Origin: an uncultured Eggerthellaceae bacterium
Lineage (GTDB): Bacteria > Actinomycetota > Coriobacteriia > Coriobacteriales > Eggerthellaceae
Direction of reading: 5' to 3'
DNA: 64,000 nucleotides
Assembly (NCBI GenBank): GCA_944320405.1
Contig: CALUHI010000030.1
Span: 61,124 to 125,123, forward strand
Each line of letters begins with the position of its first letter. The first letter of the stretch is position 1. Positions 1 to 7,542 of this stretch are shown here, piece after piece. The position numbers and the translations under genes were made by a program. The notes beneath the pieces are model-generated. The model did no database searches. It was not told the origin of the DNA and saw only the letters and a program-made list of their open reading frames with translations.

Positions 1-860
1 TGGTCCATGTAGTCGCGCCCGACTTCGTAGACCCCTAAATCGAGGCCTTCTTCGGGAACCTGCGTGGTCAGGACCAACGTGTGCCCCGCATCCACCCAAT
101 CGAAGATGGCGCGCTTGTACGAAGCGTTGTCGTATTCTGGAATGCCCCCGATGCCGAACGTTTCCATGATGACGGCATCATAGCTGCCGGAAAGCACGTC
201 GAAGATGGACGGATCCATCTCGGGCGTGAGCTTCAGCACGAACACGCGCTCGTTCAGGGCATCGTAGAAACGGGGGCCGTTGCCGCCCGCGAAAGGCCGG
301 CCGGCGCGAATGATGCGATTGTTGCGAATAAGCGCCACCGTGGGGAAGTTCAAGCTGATGAACGCGTTGTCGCTCATAGTACGCTGCTTGCGGGCGCGCG
401 TGCCAGCGATCACTTGGCCGCCGAACACCACCGACACGTCGCGCGAGGCGTCGTCGGCGGCATACCGCAAGCTTTGGTACAGGTTCAGCTTGGCATCAGT
501 GAAAGGGTTGGCCATGGGCCGCTGCGAACCGGTGAGCACAATGGGCTTGGGGCTGTCCTGGATGAGGTAGGACAGCGCCGCTGCGGTGTAGGCCATGGTG
601 TCGGTGCCATGCAGCACGACGAACCCGTCGAAACTGTCGTAACGTTCGCGGATGGCGCGAGCAATGCCTCGCCAGTCGCGCGGGCGCATGTTGGTGCTGT
701 CGATGTTCATCGGCTGCACGATCTGAAAATCGCATACATCGTTGATCTCGGGCACGTAGCCCACCAGCTCCTCGCCCGTCAGCGCCGGAGCCAACCCGCG
801 TCCGTCCTCCATCGAAGCGATGGTCCCGCCCGTTGCCACAATCAGAATGTTTTTGCGCAT
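1..860 (-). CDS. ansA: L-asparaginase, type I (partial, 3' end outside window)
   Basis: Hydrolyses L-asparagine to aspartate and ammonia. About 286 residues are visible before the reading frame runs off the left edge. Both signature threonine motifs are intact: ATGGTIAS at residues 9-16 and HGTDTM at 84-89. No signal peptide is seen, so the enzyme is probably cytoplasmic (type I). The ATG at 860 is preferred over an in-frame ATG 30 bases upstream because AAGGGGG lies about 11 bases before it. It follows coaE on the same strand after a 119-base gap holding a GC-rich hairpin. The family call is firm; glutaminase side activity cannot be judged. Confidence 0.9.
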   Translation of the reverse strand, partial: MRKNILIVATGGTIASMEDGRGLAPALTGEELVGYVPEINDVCDFQIVQPMNIDSTNMRPRDWRGIARAIRERYDSFDGFVVLHGTDTMAYTAAALSYLIQDSPKPIVLTGSQRPMANPFTDAKLNLYQSLRYAADDASRDVSVVFGGQVIAGTRARKQRTMSDNAFISLNFPTVALIRNNRIIRAGRPFAGGNGPRFYDALNERVFVLKLTPEMDPSIFDVLSGSYDAVIMETFGIGGIPEYDNASYKRAIFDWVDAGHTLVLTTQVPEEGLDLGVYEVGRDYMD

Positions 861-929
861 GCCTGCCGAGTCCCCCTTCAGCGCCTTCATGCAGAATGAC
901 GCGTTAAGACGGCCTTCACCTTCCAAAGC

Positions 930-952
930 AACGGGGCCGCCCTTCGGCAGCC
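930..952 (-). terminator. Possible weak terminator or processing hairpin between coaE and ansA
   Basis: GGGGCNGCC pairs with GGCNGCCCC around a four-base loop just downstream of the coaE stop. There is no clear T-run after the stem in the minus direction, so it may be an attenuator or processing site rather than a full terminator. Confidence 0.3.
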
Positions 953-979
953 CCGGCGAAAGCAACTTCCGTGCTCCCC

Positions 980-1591
980 CTACGCCAGCTTGTAGCCGTT
1001 CGCTTTGTAGTCGTGCCACCACAAGACCACTTGGTTGCGCAGTTCATCAGGGGTGCCGTCGTTGTTGAACACGACGTCGGATTCCTCGATGCGCTCGGCA
1101 TCGGTGATCTGGCGCGCCATGCGGCGACGCACGTCGTCTTCATCCCAGCCGCTCGCAACGGCACGCTCAACGCGCGTTTCGAACTTCGCCAGAATGGCGA
1201 TGACCACATCCGCCGAATAGGCAAGCGACATCTGGCGGTTCTTGAACACCGACTGCTCAACCACGACCGCCTCGTGGCCCTCCTTCTCGAGATCGGCCAA
1301 CATGTCCATGAACAGATCCTCGATGCGCGGGACCGTGATGCGGTTCAACGCACGCGTGGCAGCAGGCGTGGCGAACGCTTTGGCGGCAAGCGCCTTACGC
1401 ACGACTTCGCCGTTCTCGTCAAACACATCGTCGCCGAATTCCTCGCGCAGCTCTTCTTTCACGATGTCCCAGCCGAGCACCTGATGGCCCACTTTGTCCA
1501 GGTCGATGAACGGCAGGCCCTCGTCGACCAATGCCTTGCGCGCCGTAGATTTGCCGGCGCCCATGCCGCCGATGATGAACAGCTTCTTCAT
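980..1591 (-). CDS. coaE: Dephospho-CoA kinase
   Basis: Catalyses the last step of coenzyme A synthesis, ATP-dependent phosphorylation of dephospho-CoA at the 3'-hydroxyl of its ribose. The 203-residue product is of normal length. The Walker A loop GGMGAGKST is at residues 8-16, followed by IDLDKVGHQV, the CoaE substrate region. The ATG at 1591 has a strong AGGAGGT ribosome site, which overrides a longer upstream reading frame. The start overlaps the mnmA stop by four bases (ATGA), so the two are translationally coupled. Cytoplasmic. Confident assignment. Confidence 0.93.
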   Translation of the reverse strand: MKKLFIIGGMGAGKSTARKALVDEGLPFIDLDKVGHQVLGWDIVKEELREEFGDDVFDENGEVVRKALAAKAFATPAATRALNRITVPRIEDLFMDMLADLEKEGHEAVVVEQSVFKNRQMSLAYSADVVIAILAKFETRVERAVASGWDEDDVRRRMARQITDAERIEESDVVFNNDGTPDELRNQVVLWWHDYKANGYKLA

Positions 1592-2676
1592 GCCTGCCTT
1601 ACCTCCTGAATCATGCCTCCGCCAAGGACGGTGGAACCTTCGTAGAACACCGCGTATTGACCGGGCGCGGTTGTGGGCTGCGGCGTGCGCAGCGAAACCT
1701 CCACGCATTCGGAACCAGAGGAAACCTCCCGGTCGGGATGGGTTCTCTTCGGTGTAATGATACACGCTGCACCGCTGCTCCGGTATCGGAGTTTGACCAT
1801 CGCTTCGCATTCTCCGTCCAGGTGCTCGAACGCCTGCCAATTGACGTTGGCCACAACCACTTCGCTGATGCGTGCCTGCGCGGCAGTGCCCACCACAAGT
1901 TCATGAGTCCCTGGACGCTTCCCCACAACGTAGTACGGCTCGGGACCTGCTACACCGATGCCTTTTCGCTGCCCCACCGTGAATGCGGAAAGGCCGTTGT
2001 GCCGGCCCAGCACGACGCCTTCAGCAGATACGATGTCGCCGGGAACATCCTGCAACCCGCGGCTTTTCAGAAAATCGCGGTAGTCTCCGGAAATGAAGCA
2101 CACGTCCTGGCTTTCGGGCGCTTCCGCTGCAGGCAGTCCACAGTCTCGCGCGATCAGGCGCGCGTCGGCCTTGGTGAGCGCCCCCAACGGGAGCACCAGC
2201 CGCGAAAGCTGATCTTGGGAAAGCAGTGCCAGCATGTAGCTTTGGTCTTTATGTTGGTCGAGCCCCGTTTTCACCACGTAGCGGCCATTGGCGGAAAGCT
2301 GCGCAATGCGCGCGTAGTGGCCCGTTGCAACCTTTTCGCACCCCAGCTGGTCGGCAACTTCCAGCAGGGCAGGCAGCTTGCATTCGGCATTGCAGCCAAC
2401 ACACGGGCTGGGAGTAAGGCCTGCCGCATATGCGTTGACGAACGGCTGCACCACGCAGCGCTCGAACTGCTCAGAGCACTCCGCCACCGCGTGGTCGATC
2501 CCCACCGCCTGGCACACCTCGTAAGCGCGCTCGGCGTCGGCGCGGGAAGCTTCGTCATCGTGAAAGATGCAGGTGACGCCAACGACTTCGTACCCAGCGC
2601 GCTGCAGCAGTACGGCGGCGGTGGAGCTGTCCACCCCGCCGCTCATTCCCAGCGCTATGCGTTCGCGCGATGTCAC
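1588..2676 (-). CDS. mnmA: tRNA-uridine 2-sulfurtransferase MnmA
   Basis: Transfers sulfur to C2 of the wobble uridine of Lys, Glu and Gln tRNAs. The 362-residue protein has the PP-loop SGGVDSS at 12-18 and both expected catalytic cysteines: the CN cysteine at 95 (in PCVGCN) and C193 in QDVCFI. It starts with GTG at 2676, preceded by an AAAGGCGGG ribosome site. The ackA stop is 24 bases upstream and coaE overlaps the 3' end, so the three look like one transcript, perhaps continuing into ansA. No partner sulfurtransferase gene is in the window. Confidence 0.94.
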   Translation of the reverse strand: MTSRERIALGMSGGVDSSTAAVLLQRAGYEVVGVTCIFHDDEASRADAERAYEVCQAVGIDHAVAECSEQFERCVVQPFVNAYAAGLTPSPCVGCNAECKLPALLEVADQLGCEKVATGHYARIAQLSANGRYVVKTGLDQHKDQSYMLALLSQDQLSRLVLPLGALTKADARLIARDCGLPAAEAPESQDVCFISGDYRDFLKSRGLQDVPGDIVSAEGVVLGRHNGLSAFTVGQRKGIGVAGPEPYYVVGKRPGTHELVVGTAAQARISEVVVANVNWQAFEHLDGECEAMVKLRYRSSGAACIITPKRTHPDREVSSGSECVEVSLRTPQPTTAPGQYAVFYEGSTVLGGGMIQEVRQA

Positions 2677-2700
2677 GTGGCCCGCCTTTCCCGCCCCGCG

Positions 2701-3912
2701 CTACAGCTGGCTGACCAGACTGTCGGTCTCGCGCGCGATGCGGATCTCTTCATCGGCGGTGACCACGCAGATCTTGATGGGGCTGTCGTCAATGCTGATG
2801 ATGCGGTTCATGCCGATAGCGCCTTCCACCTGGTTGCGCTCTTTGTCCAAGATCATGCCCATGTGCGCCAGGCCCGCAAAGATGAGCTCGCGCAGTTCGG
2901 CTGAGTTTTCGCCAATGCCGGCAGTCATCACCACGGCATCGGTGCGCGTCATTGCCGCATAGTAGCTGCCGATTGCCTTCTGCACGCGGTACACGTACAT
3001 CTCGATGGCAAGCTTCGCGCGCTCGTTGCCCGCATCGGCAGCCGCCAGCGCATCGCGCATGTCGCCGCTTTCGCCTGCTATGCCCAAAATGCCGCTCTCC
3101 TTGTTGAGGATGCGGTCCATCTCGTCGAAGGTCTTGCCCTCGCGGCGCATGATGTAGGTGATGATGGCAGGGTCGATGCTGCCGCTTCGGGTGCCCATCA
3201 TCAGGCCTTCCAGCGGCGTGAAGCCCATGGTGGTGTCGATGGACTTACCGTGGTTGACCGCTGTGATGGAGCCGCCGTTGCCCAAATGGCACGTAATCAG
3301 ACCCAAGTCGCGCAGTGGACGTCCCAGCAGGTTCGCCGCCTGCTGCGCAGCATAGCGGTGGCTGGTGCCGTGGGCGCCATAACGGCGAATGTGGTATTGC
3401 TCGTAATAATGCATGGGCAGCGGGTACATATAGGCCTTCGGCGGCATCGTGGCGTGGAAAGCGGTATCGAACACGGCAACCTGAGGCGTGTTCGGCAAAA
3501 TCTCGTGAAGCATGTCGATGCAGGCGTCGGCAGGTGGGTTGTGCAGTGGCGCGAGCTCCTCGCATTTTGAAAGATTCTCGCGCGCTTCCGCATCGATGAC
3601 CACCGAACGCGTGAAATACTCGCCACCTGCAACAATGCGGTTGCCGATAGCGTCAATCTGGCTCAAATTGCTCACGGGCGATTCGATGTCGTCCACCATG
3701 ATCTCCAGAAGCTTTGACAGGCACTCTTCCACACGCTTGCCCGCCACGTTGTAGCGCACCTTTTGGAAGTCGGGCGCAAACGAAACGTTCATGAACGCAT
3801 CGGGAGTTCCCACCTTCTCGGCAATGCACTTCATCAGCGTGAGCTTGCCGTCGGTCTCGATCAGCTGGCTTTTCAGCGAAGAGCTTCCGGCATTGACCAC
3901 CAATACGAGCAT
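2701..3912 (-). CDS. ackA: Acetate kinase
   Basis: Interconverts acetyl phosphate plus ADP with acetate plus ATP, the main substrate-level phosphorylation step of acetogenic fermentation. The 403 residues match the family length. The ASKHA phosphate-binding motif NAGSSSLK is at 7-14; GFTPLEGLMMGTRSG and TAGIGENS are also typical. The ATG at 3912 has AGGAGGAA before it, so the 27 extra upstream codons are excluded. An extended -10 lies at 3966-3974. No pta gene is in the window; the partner must be elsewhere. First gene of the ackA-mnmA-coaE-ansA run. Confidence 0.96.
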   Translation of the reverse strand: MLVLVVNAGSSSLKSQLIETDGKLTLMKCIAEKVGTPDAFMNVSFAPDFQKVRYNVAGKRVEECLSKLLEIMVDDIESPVSNLSQIDAIGNRIVAGGEYFTRSVVIDAEARENLSKCEELAPLHNPPADACIDMLHEILPNTPQVAVFDTAFHATMPPKAYMYPLPMHYYEQYHIRRYGAHGTSHRYAAQQAANLLGRPLRDLGLITCHLGNGGSITAVNHGKSIDTTMGFTPLEGLMMGTRSGSIDPAIITYIMRREGKTFDEMDRILNKESGILGIAGESGDMRDALAAADAGNERAKLAIEMYVYRVQKAIGSYYAAMTRTDAVVMTAGIGENSAELRELIFAGLAHMGMILDKERNQVEGAIGMNRIISIDDSPIKICVVTADEEIRIARETDSLVSQL

Positions 3913-3965
3913 GGGTTCCTCCTCTTCAGTGCCCAAAGGGCGCCAGCAAACCGGCGCGTCTCTCC

Positions 3966-3974
3966 ATTGTACCA
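3966..3974 (-). promoter_or_regulatory. Extended -10 promoter for ackA
   Basis: On the minus strand the sequence reads TGGTACAAT, matching TGn-TAnnnT. No good -35 is seen. It predicts a start near 3959 and a leader of about 47 bases containing the AGGAGG ribosome site. Confidence 0.5.
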
Positions 3975-4110
3975 GCGCGCAGAACACGCCCATCGCGCAA
4001 CACGGCGAAGCGGCGAGAACGATTGCGCTGCCCCGATTTCCCCGCTTGTGCCTGCAGCCCAGAAAACGGCGCTTTACCCAGTTTTAACAGTTCGGTGAAG
4101 CCGACTTCAA

Positions 4111-4129
4111 GCAGCATCTGCGATGCTGC
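4111..4129. promoter_or_regulatory. Perfect inverted repeat upstream of the deacetylase promoter
   Basis: GCAGCATC and GATGCTGC flank a TGC loop, ending 8 bases before the -10 hexamer of the next gene. It sits where the -35 would be and is not followed by a T-run, so an operator is more likely than a terminator. Confidence 0.4.
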
Positions 4130-4133
4130 AATT

Positions 4134-4142
4134 TGCTAGAAT
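4134..4142 (+). promoter_or_regulatory. Extended -10 promoter for the deacetylase gene
   Basis: TGCTAGAAT fits the TGn-TAnnnT form. It gives a start near 4149 and a 44-base leader to the ATG at 4193. This is the main reason for rejecting the upstream in-frame TTG at 4133, which lies inside the promoter. Confidence 0.5.
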
Positions 4143-4192
4143 ATGCGGATGTAGTACAACCGGTTGAACAGTTTCCTCCAAGAGACAAGGCG

Positions 4193-5728
4193 ATGCCGCA
4201 AATGCCTCAAAATCACAACAATCGGCCGCTGCCGAACGAGGGCGCAAACCCGCGCCCCCGCGCTGACCACCCCGGTCGATCCCACAACCCCAATGCGGGT
4301 GATTCCGTGCGCCGGAGCAGGTCGCCTTACGATTCCGCAGACCGCAATGCCGCACGATCCGGTCAAAACGCCCCCCATTCCCCCTACGGGGCACCACGCC
4401 AGCGTGTCCAGTACGACGGTCGCCCCCCGCGCTACACCGCTGCAGCCCGCCAGCAGGCAGGTACGCACCAGCAGGCAGAGGCAAGCCAGCAAGCAGGAGC
4501 GCACCACCAGGCAGGTGCGCGCCAGCAGGTGCGGGCGCGCCAAGGCGCGGCACCCGCGCGCAGGCGGCCACAGCGCTCCGTGCAGCCTGAGCCCCGCCGC
4601 AGCAAAACGCCGTTCGTTATTGGCACCGCCGTCGTGGTGCTTGCCGTAGCCATTTGGCTGTTCGTCGGCTCACTGTCGGTGAAGGTCACCGTCAACGGCC
4701 AGGAGGTCACCGTCGGAAACGGAAAGACGGTCGAAGCCGCCTTCGAAGCAAGCGGCGTGAGCGTTTCGCCGGGCGACCTGGTCGCCGTCGATGGCTCTGT
4801 TTTGGAAAGCGGGAAGGGCTATCTCTTCAGCGCTTCTGTCAACGGACAAGCGGTGCAAGACCATGCCACCGTGCTTTCAAACAACGATGTTGTCGAGTTC
4901 ACTGACGGCGGCGACATCGAAGAAGAATACGACGGGGTTGACTCCCCCATCGCCTTCACGGTTTCTTCCGAAGGAAGCGGCGCCCTGCATGTGTATGAGG
5001 GCGACGGAACCGACGGGGTCGAAACAACCAAGACGGGCAAGATCTCAGGCAAGACGGCCACAGTGACCACCACCGAACCTTCGAACGTGGTGTGCCGCTA
5101 CTACAACGTCGACGTCGGCGACGACAAAGTCATTGCCCTCACCTTCGACGACGGCCCCACCTCGCAGTACACGCAGGGCGTGCTTGACGTGCTCGCCGAG
5201 AACAACGCAAAAGCGACGTTTTTCACCCTGGGCGAGCAGGTCGAAAGCATGCCTGACATCGTGAAGCGAGCCGCCGAGGCCGGGCATCAGATCTGCACCC
5301 ACACCTATGACCATGCCGAGGGCAGCGGCCAGGGCGTCAACCTTGGCTTCATGAGCGCCGAAGAGCAGATTCAAGAAGTCCAGAAGGGCCAGGCCGCAAA
5401 CGATGCCGCGGTCGGCGGCGAGACAAGCCGGGCATTCCGCAGCCCTGGCGGCAACTTCAACGAGCAAACGATGAAGACGCTGCGTCCCTACATCACCTCT
5501 GAGATCGGCTGGAACGTTGACACCGAAGACTGGAAGCGGCCTGGCGCCGACGTCATCGCATCCCGCATGCTGTCCGTCAAGCCTGGCCAGGTGATCCTGT
5601 GCCACGACGGCGGCGGCAACCGATCCCAAACCGTGGAGGCGCTCAGACAAGCGCTGCCTCAGCTCCGCGAGCAAGGCTACAGCTTCATCACCATTGACGA
5701 ACTGCTGAAATACCCCGCCAAGGGGTAG
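4193..5728 (+). CDS. Membrane-anchored polysaccharide (peptidoglycan) deacetylase
   Basis: A 511-residue type II membrane protein. Residues 1-140 are a hydrophilic tail rich in Arg, Gln, Ala and His (QQAG/HQAGA repeats at 85-115), one transmembrane helix spans 141-161, a small beta-rich domain covers 163-240 and a NodB-type deacetylase domain covers about 312-505. The catalytic motifs TFDDGP (317-322), H370/H374, FRSPGG and CHDGGG are present, so it should be an active metal-dependent enzyme outside the membrane. It heads a plus-strand set with an LCP protein and an OatA-like transferase, which suggests peptidoglycan N-deacetylation and lysozyme resistance. The exact substrate is inferred. 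Confidence 0.82.
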   Translation: MPQMPQNHNNRPLPNEGANPRPRADHPGRSHNPNAGDSVRRSRSPYDSADRNAARSGQNAPHSPYGAPRQRVQYDGRPPRYTAAARQQAGTHQQAEASQQAGAHHQAGARQQVRARQGAAPARRRPQRSVQPEPRRSKTPFVIGTAVVVLAVAIWLFVGSLSVKVTVNGQEVTVGNGKTVEAAFEASGVSVSPGDLVAVDGSVLESGKGYLFSASVNGQAVQDHATVLSNNDVVEFTDGGDIEEEYDGVDSPIAFTVSSEGSGALHVYEGDGTDGVETTKTGKISGKTATVTTTEPSNVVCRYYNVDVGDDKVIALTFDDGPTSQYTQGVLDVLAENNAKATFFTLGEQVESMPDIVKRAAEAGHQICTHTYDHAEGSGQGVNLGFMSAEEQIQEVQKGQAANDAAVGGETSRAFRSPGGNFNEQTMKTLRPYITSEIGWNVDTEDWKRPGADVIASRMLSVKPGQVILCHDGGGNRSQTVEALRQALPQLREQGYSFITIDELLKYPAKG

Positions 5729-5754
5729 GCGCGCGCTCCACCCATCCCACGCAA

Positions 5755-5810
5755 CTGCCCTGCGACGATTGCATCTGTTGGAACCGTCACAGGGCAGTTG
5801 TACTTATTTC
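5755..5810 (+). terminator. Terminator after the deacetylase gene
   Basis: CTGCCCTG-CGACG pairs with CGTCA-CAGGGCAG around a 16-base loop, followed by TTGTACTTATTT. It lies 27 bases after the stop codon. Confidence 0.6.
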
Positions 5811-5831
5811 ATAGGCATGCCAAACATCGCC

Positions 5832-5860
5832 TTGAACCATTCCTCATCAGGAAAGATAAT
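5832..5860 (+). promoter_or_regulatory. Promoter of the LCP gene, leaderless arrangement
   Basis: TTGAAC, a 17-base spacer, then GATAAT. The -10 ends six bases before the ATG at 5867, so transcription should begin at or next to the A of the start codon. Confidence 0.6.
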
Positions 5861-5866
5861 GCACGC

Positions 5867-7411
5867 ATGCCTAGAAACGACCGACATACGGTGCACCGCC
5901 GCCGCGTTTCCGACATTCAATCGACGCAGCGTGGCGCAAGCGCCCGCACCCGCCGACCTTCTGTGCGTTCCGCCGTCGAGCCCAATAACGGCTCCGCCTC
6001 TGCGTCCAGCACACGGGCAAAGCGCGGCGAAACGCCTGATGTCTCTGCCTACTCCCGCAGCTCGTACAAGCAAAAGGTGACCCAGCGAAAAGGCAAACGC
6101 AAAAAGAAGATCGTCATCGGCGCGCTCGCGGTCGTTTTGGTGGCCCTTTTGGGCGTTGGCGGATTCGCATTCGCCTATATCTCCAATATCTCTGGCAACC
6201 TCCATCGCGGCGTTGACGACGGACTCCTTGGATCGCTCACCGGCACGCAAGACATTGGCGAGCCCTTCTATATGATTCTTATGGGAGTCGACGGATCTGC
6301 AGAACGCGAGGCATCTAAAGAATATGCTGGCGACTCCTTCCGCTCTGACAGCATGATGCTGTGCCGCATCGACCCCCAAAGCAAGAAGGCAACGCTTCTC
6401 TCGCTTCATCGCGACACGCTCATCGACATGGGAGAAAACGGCAACCAGAAGCTCAACGCCGCCCATGCCATCGGCGGCCCTTCATACGTTGTCGAAGTTG
6501 TGTCCGAGCTTGCCGGCGTGGATATCTCCCATTATGCAGAGATCAATTTCGACGGCTTCAAAGAAATCGTCGACGCCCTGGGCGGTGTGGAAGTCGACGT
6601 TCCCATGGAGATCGACGACCCGCAGGCGGGCGGCCATTTGGATGCCGGTCTGCAAACCCTCAACGGCGATCAAGCGCTCATCTTGTGCCGCGCACGCCAC
6701 GCCTACGACGACTATGGCGACGGCGACCGGTATCGTGCGGCAAATCAGCGCGTCGTGTTGGGCGCCATTGCGGAAAAGATCCTTTCTGCCGATCCGGTCA
6801 CACTTGCCAACACCATCACCGCGTTGTCAAAATACGTGACGACCGACCTTGGCATAGACGAGATCATCACCATCGCCAACTACATGCGCGGCATCGATAC
6901 CAGCAAAGACATTTACTCGGGCATGGAGCCCACTACCCCGAAGGAAATCAGAGGAACCTGGTACGAGATCCTCGACCTCGATGCCTGGCAGGAAATGATG
7001 CAGCGCGTCGATGAGGGTCTGCCTCCGTCCGAAGAGACCGTGATCGATTCCACGGGCACGGTCATGTCCAACTCCGGCGATGGCGCTGTTTCTTCGCAAG
7101 GAACGGTCGCCGCCGGTCATTACACGGGAACGGTTGCCGTGCGCAACGGAACCACCGTTTCTGGCGCAGGCGCAGTTGCCGCCGGAAAAATCGCCGAACT
7201 TGGATTCGACACCAACGTCGACGACGCCAGCGACACCGATTACACCGAAACGGTGGTCGTGTACTCCACAAACGACCGTGCCGACGAAGCGCAGGATATC
7301 GTCGAAGCGCTCGGTGGCGGACGTGCCGTGCTCGACGACGGGAAGACGTATCTTATCGAAGACGACTTCCTTGTGATCATCGGCTCCGATACCGCGTCGA
7401 GCTCCTCGTAG
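5867..7411 (+). CDS. LytR-CpsA-Psr (LCP) family wall-polymer ligase
   Basis: LCP enzymes move lipid-linked anionic polymers onto peptidoglycan at the outer membrane face. This 514-residue protein has a basic cytoplasmic tail, one transmembrane helix at about 82-105, the LCP catalytic domain at about 135-290 (with RSDSMMLCRIDP, LHRDTLID, GGVEVDVP and CRARHAYDDYGDGDRYRAANQR) and a C-terminal LytR_C domain at about 420-505. The ATG at 5867 is chosen because a consensus promoter ends six bases before it. An upstream in-frame TTG at 5798 would precede the promoter. It lies between a deacetylase and an O-acetyltransferase, consistent with a wall-maturation set. Confidence 0.88.
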   Translation: MPRNDRHTVHRRRVSDIQSTQRGASARTRRPSVRSAVEPNNGSASASSTRAKRGETPDVSAYSRSSYKQKVTQRKGKRKKKIVIGALAVVLVALLGVGGFAFAYISNISGNLHRGVDDGLLGSLTGTQDIGEPFYMILMGVDGSAEREASKEYAGDSFRSDSMMLCRIDPQSKKATLLSLHRDTLIDMGENGNQKLNAAHAIGGPSYVVEVVSELAGVDISHYAEINFDGFKEIVDALGGVEVDVPMEIDDPQAGGHLDAGLQTLNGDQALILCRARHAYDDYGDGDRYRAANQRVVLGAIAEKILSADPVTLANTITALSKYVTTDLGIDEIITIANYMRGIDTSKDIYSGMEPTTPKEIRGTWYEILDLDAWQEMMQRVDEGLPPSEETVIDSTGTVMSNSGDGAVSSQGTVAAGHYTGTVAVRNGTTVSGAGAVAAGKIAELGFDTNVDDASDTDYTETVVVYSTNDRADEAQDIVEALGGGRAVLDDGKTYLIEDDFLVIIGSDTASSSS

Positions 7412-7469
7412 CGCGTCTTTTCACCAGCTGTTTTACCCCTCAATCAGCGCAAACCGCTTCCTGCTTGAC

Positions 7470-7478
7470 TGCTATACT
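7470..7478 (+). promoter_or_regulatory. Extended -10 promoter for the acyltransferase gene
   Basis: TGCTATACT, identical to the element upstream of rpsA on the other strand. It predicts a start near 7485 and a leader of about 58 bases to the ATG at 7543. A TTGACT at 7465-7470 overlaps it and is too close to serve as its -35. Confidence 0.5.
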
Positions 7479-7542
7479 GTGTAGCTGGCCACAGAAGCCA
7501 ATCGCCAACCTATACCCATCCGCTCTGGAAAGAGGACGGTCC

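Noticed and set aside
4133..4192. Upstream TTG start extending the deacetylase by 20 residues
   Set aside because: It overlaps the extended -10 (4134-4142) and has no ribosome site; the predicted transcript begins after it.
7465..7542. TTG start extending the acyltransferase by 26 residues
   Set aside because: It lies in the promoter; the ATG at 7543 has a clear ribosome site.
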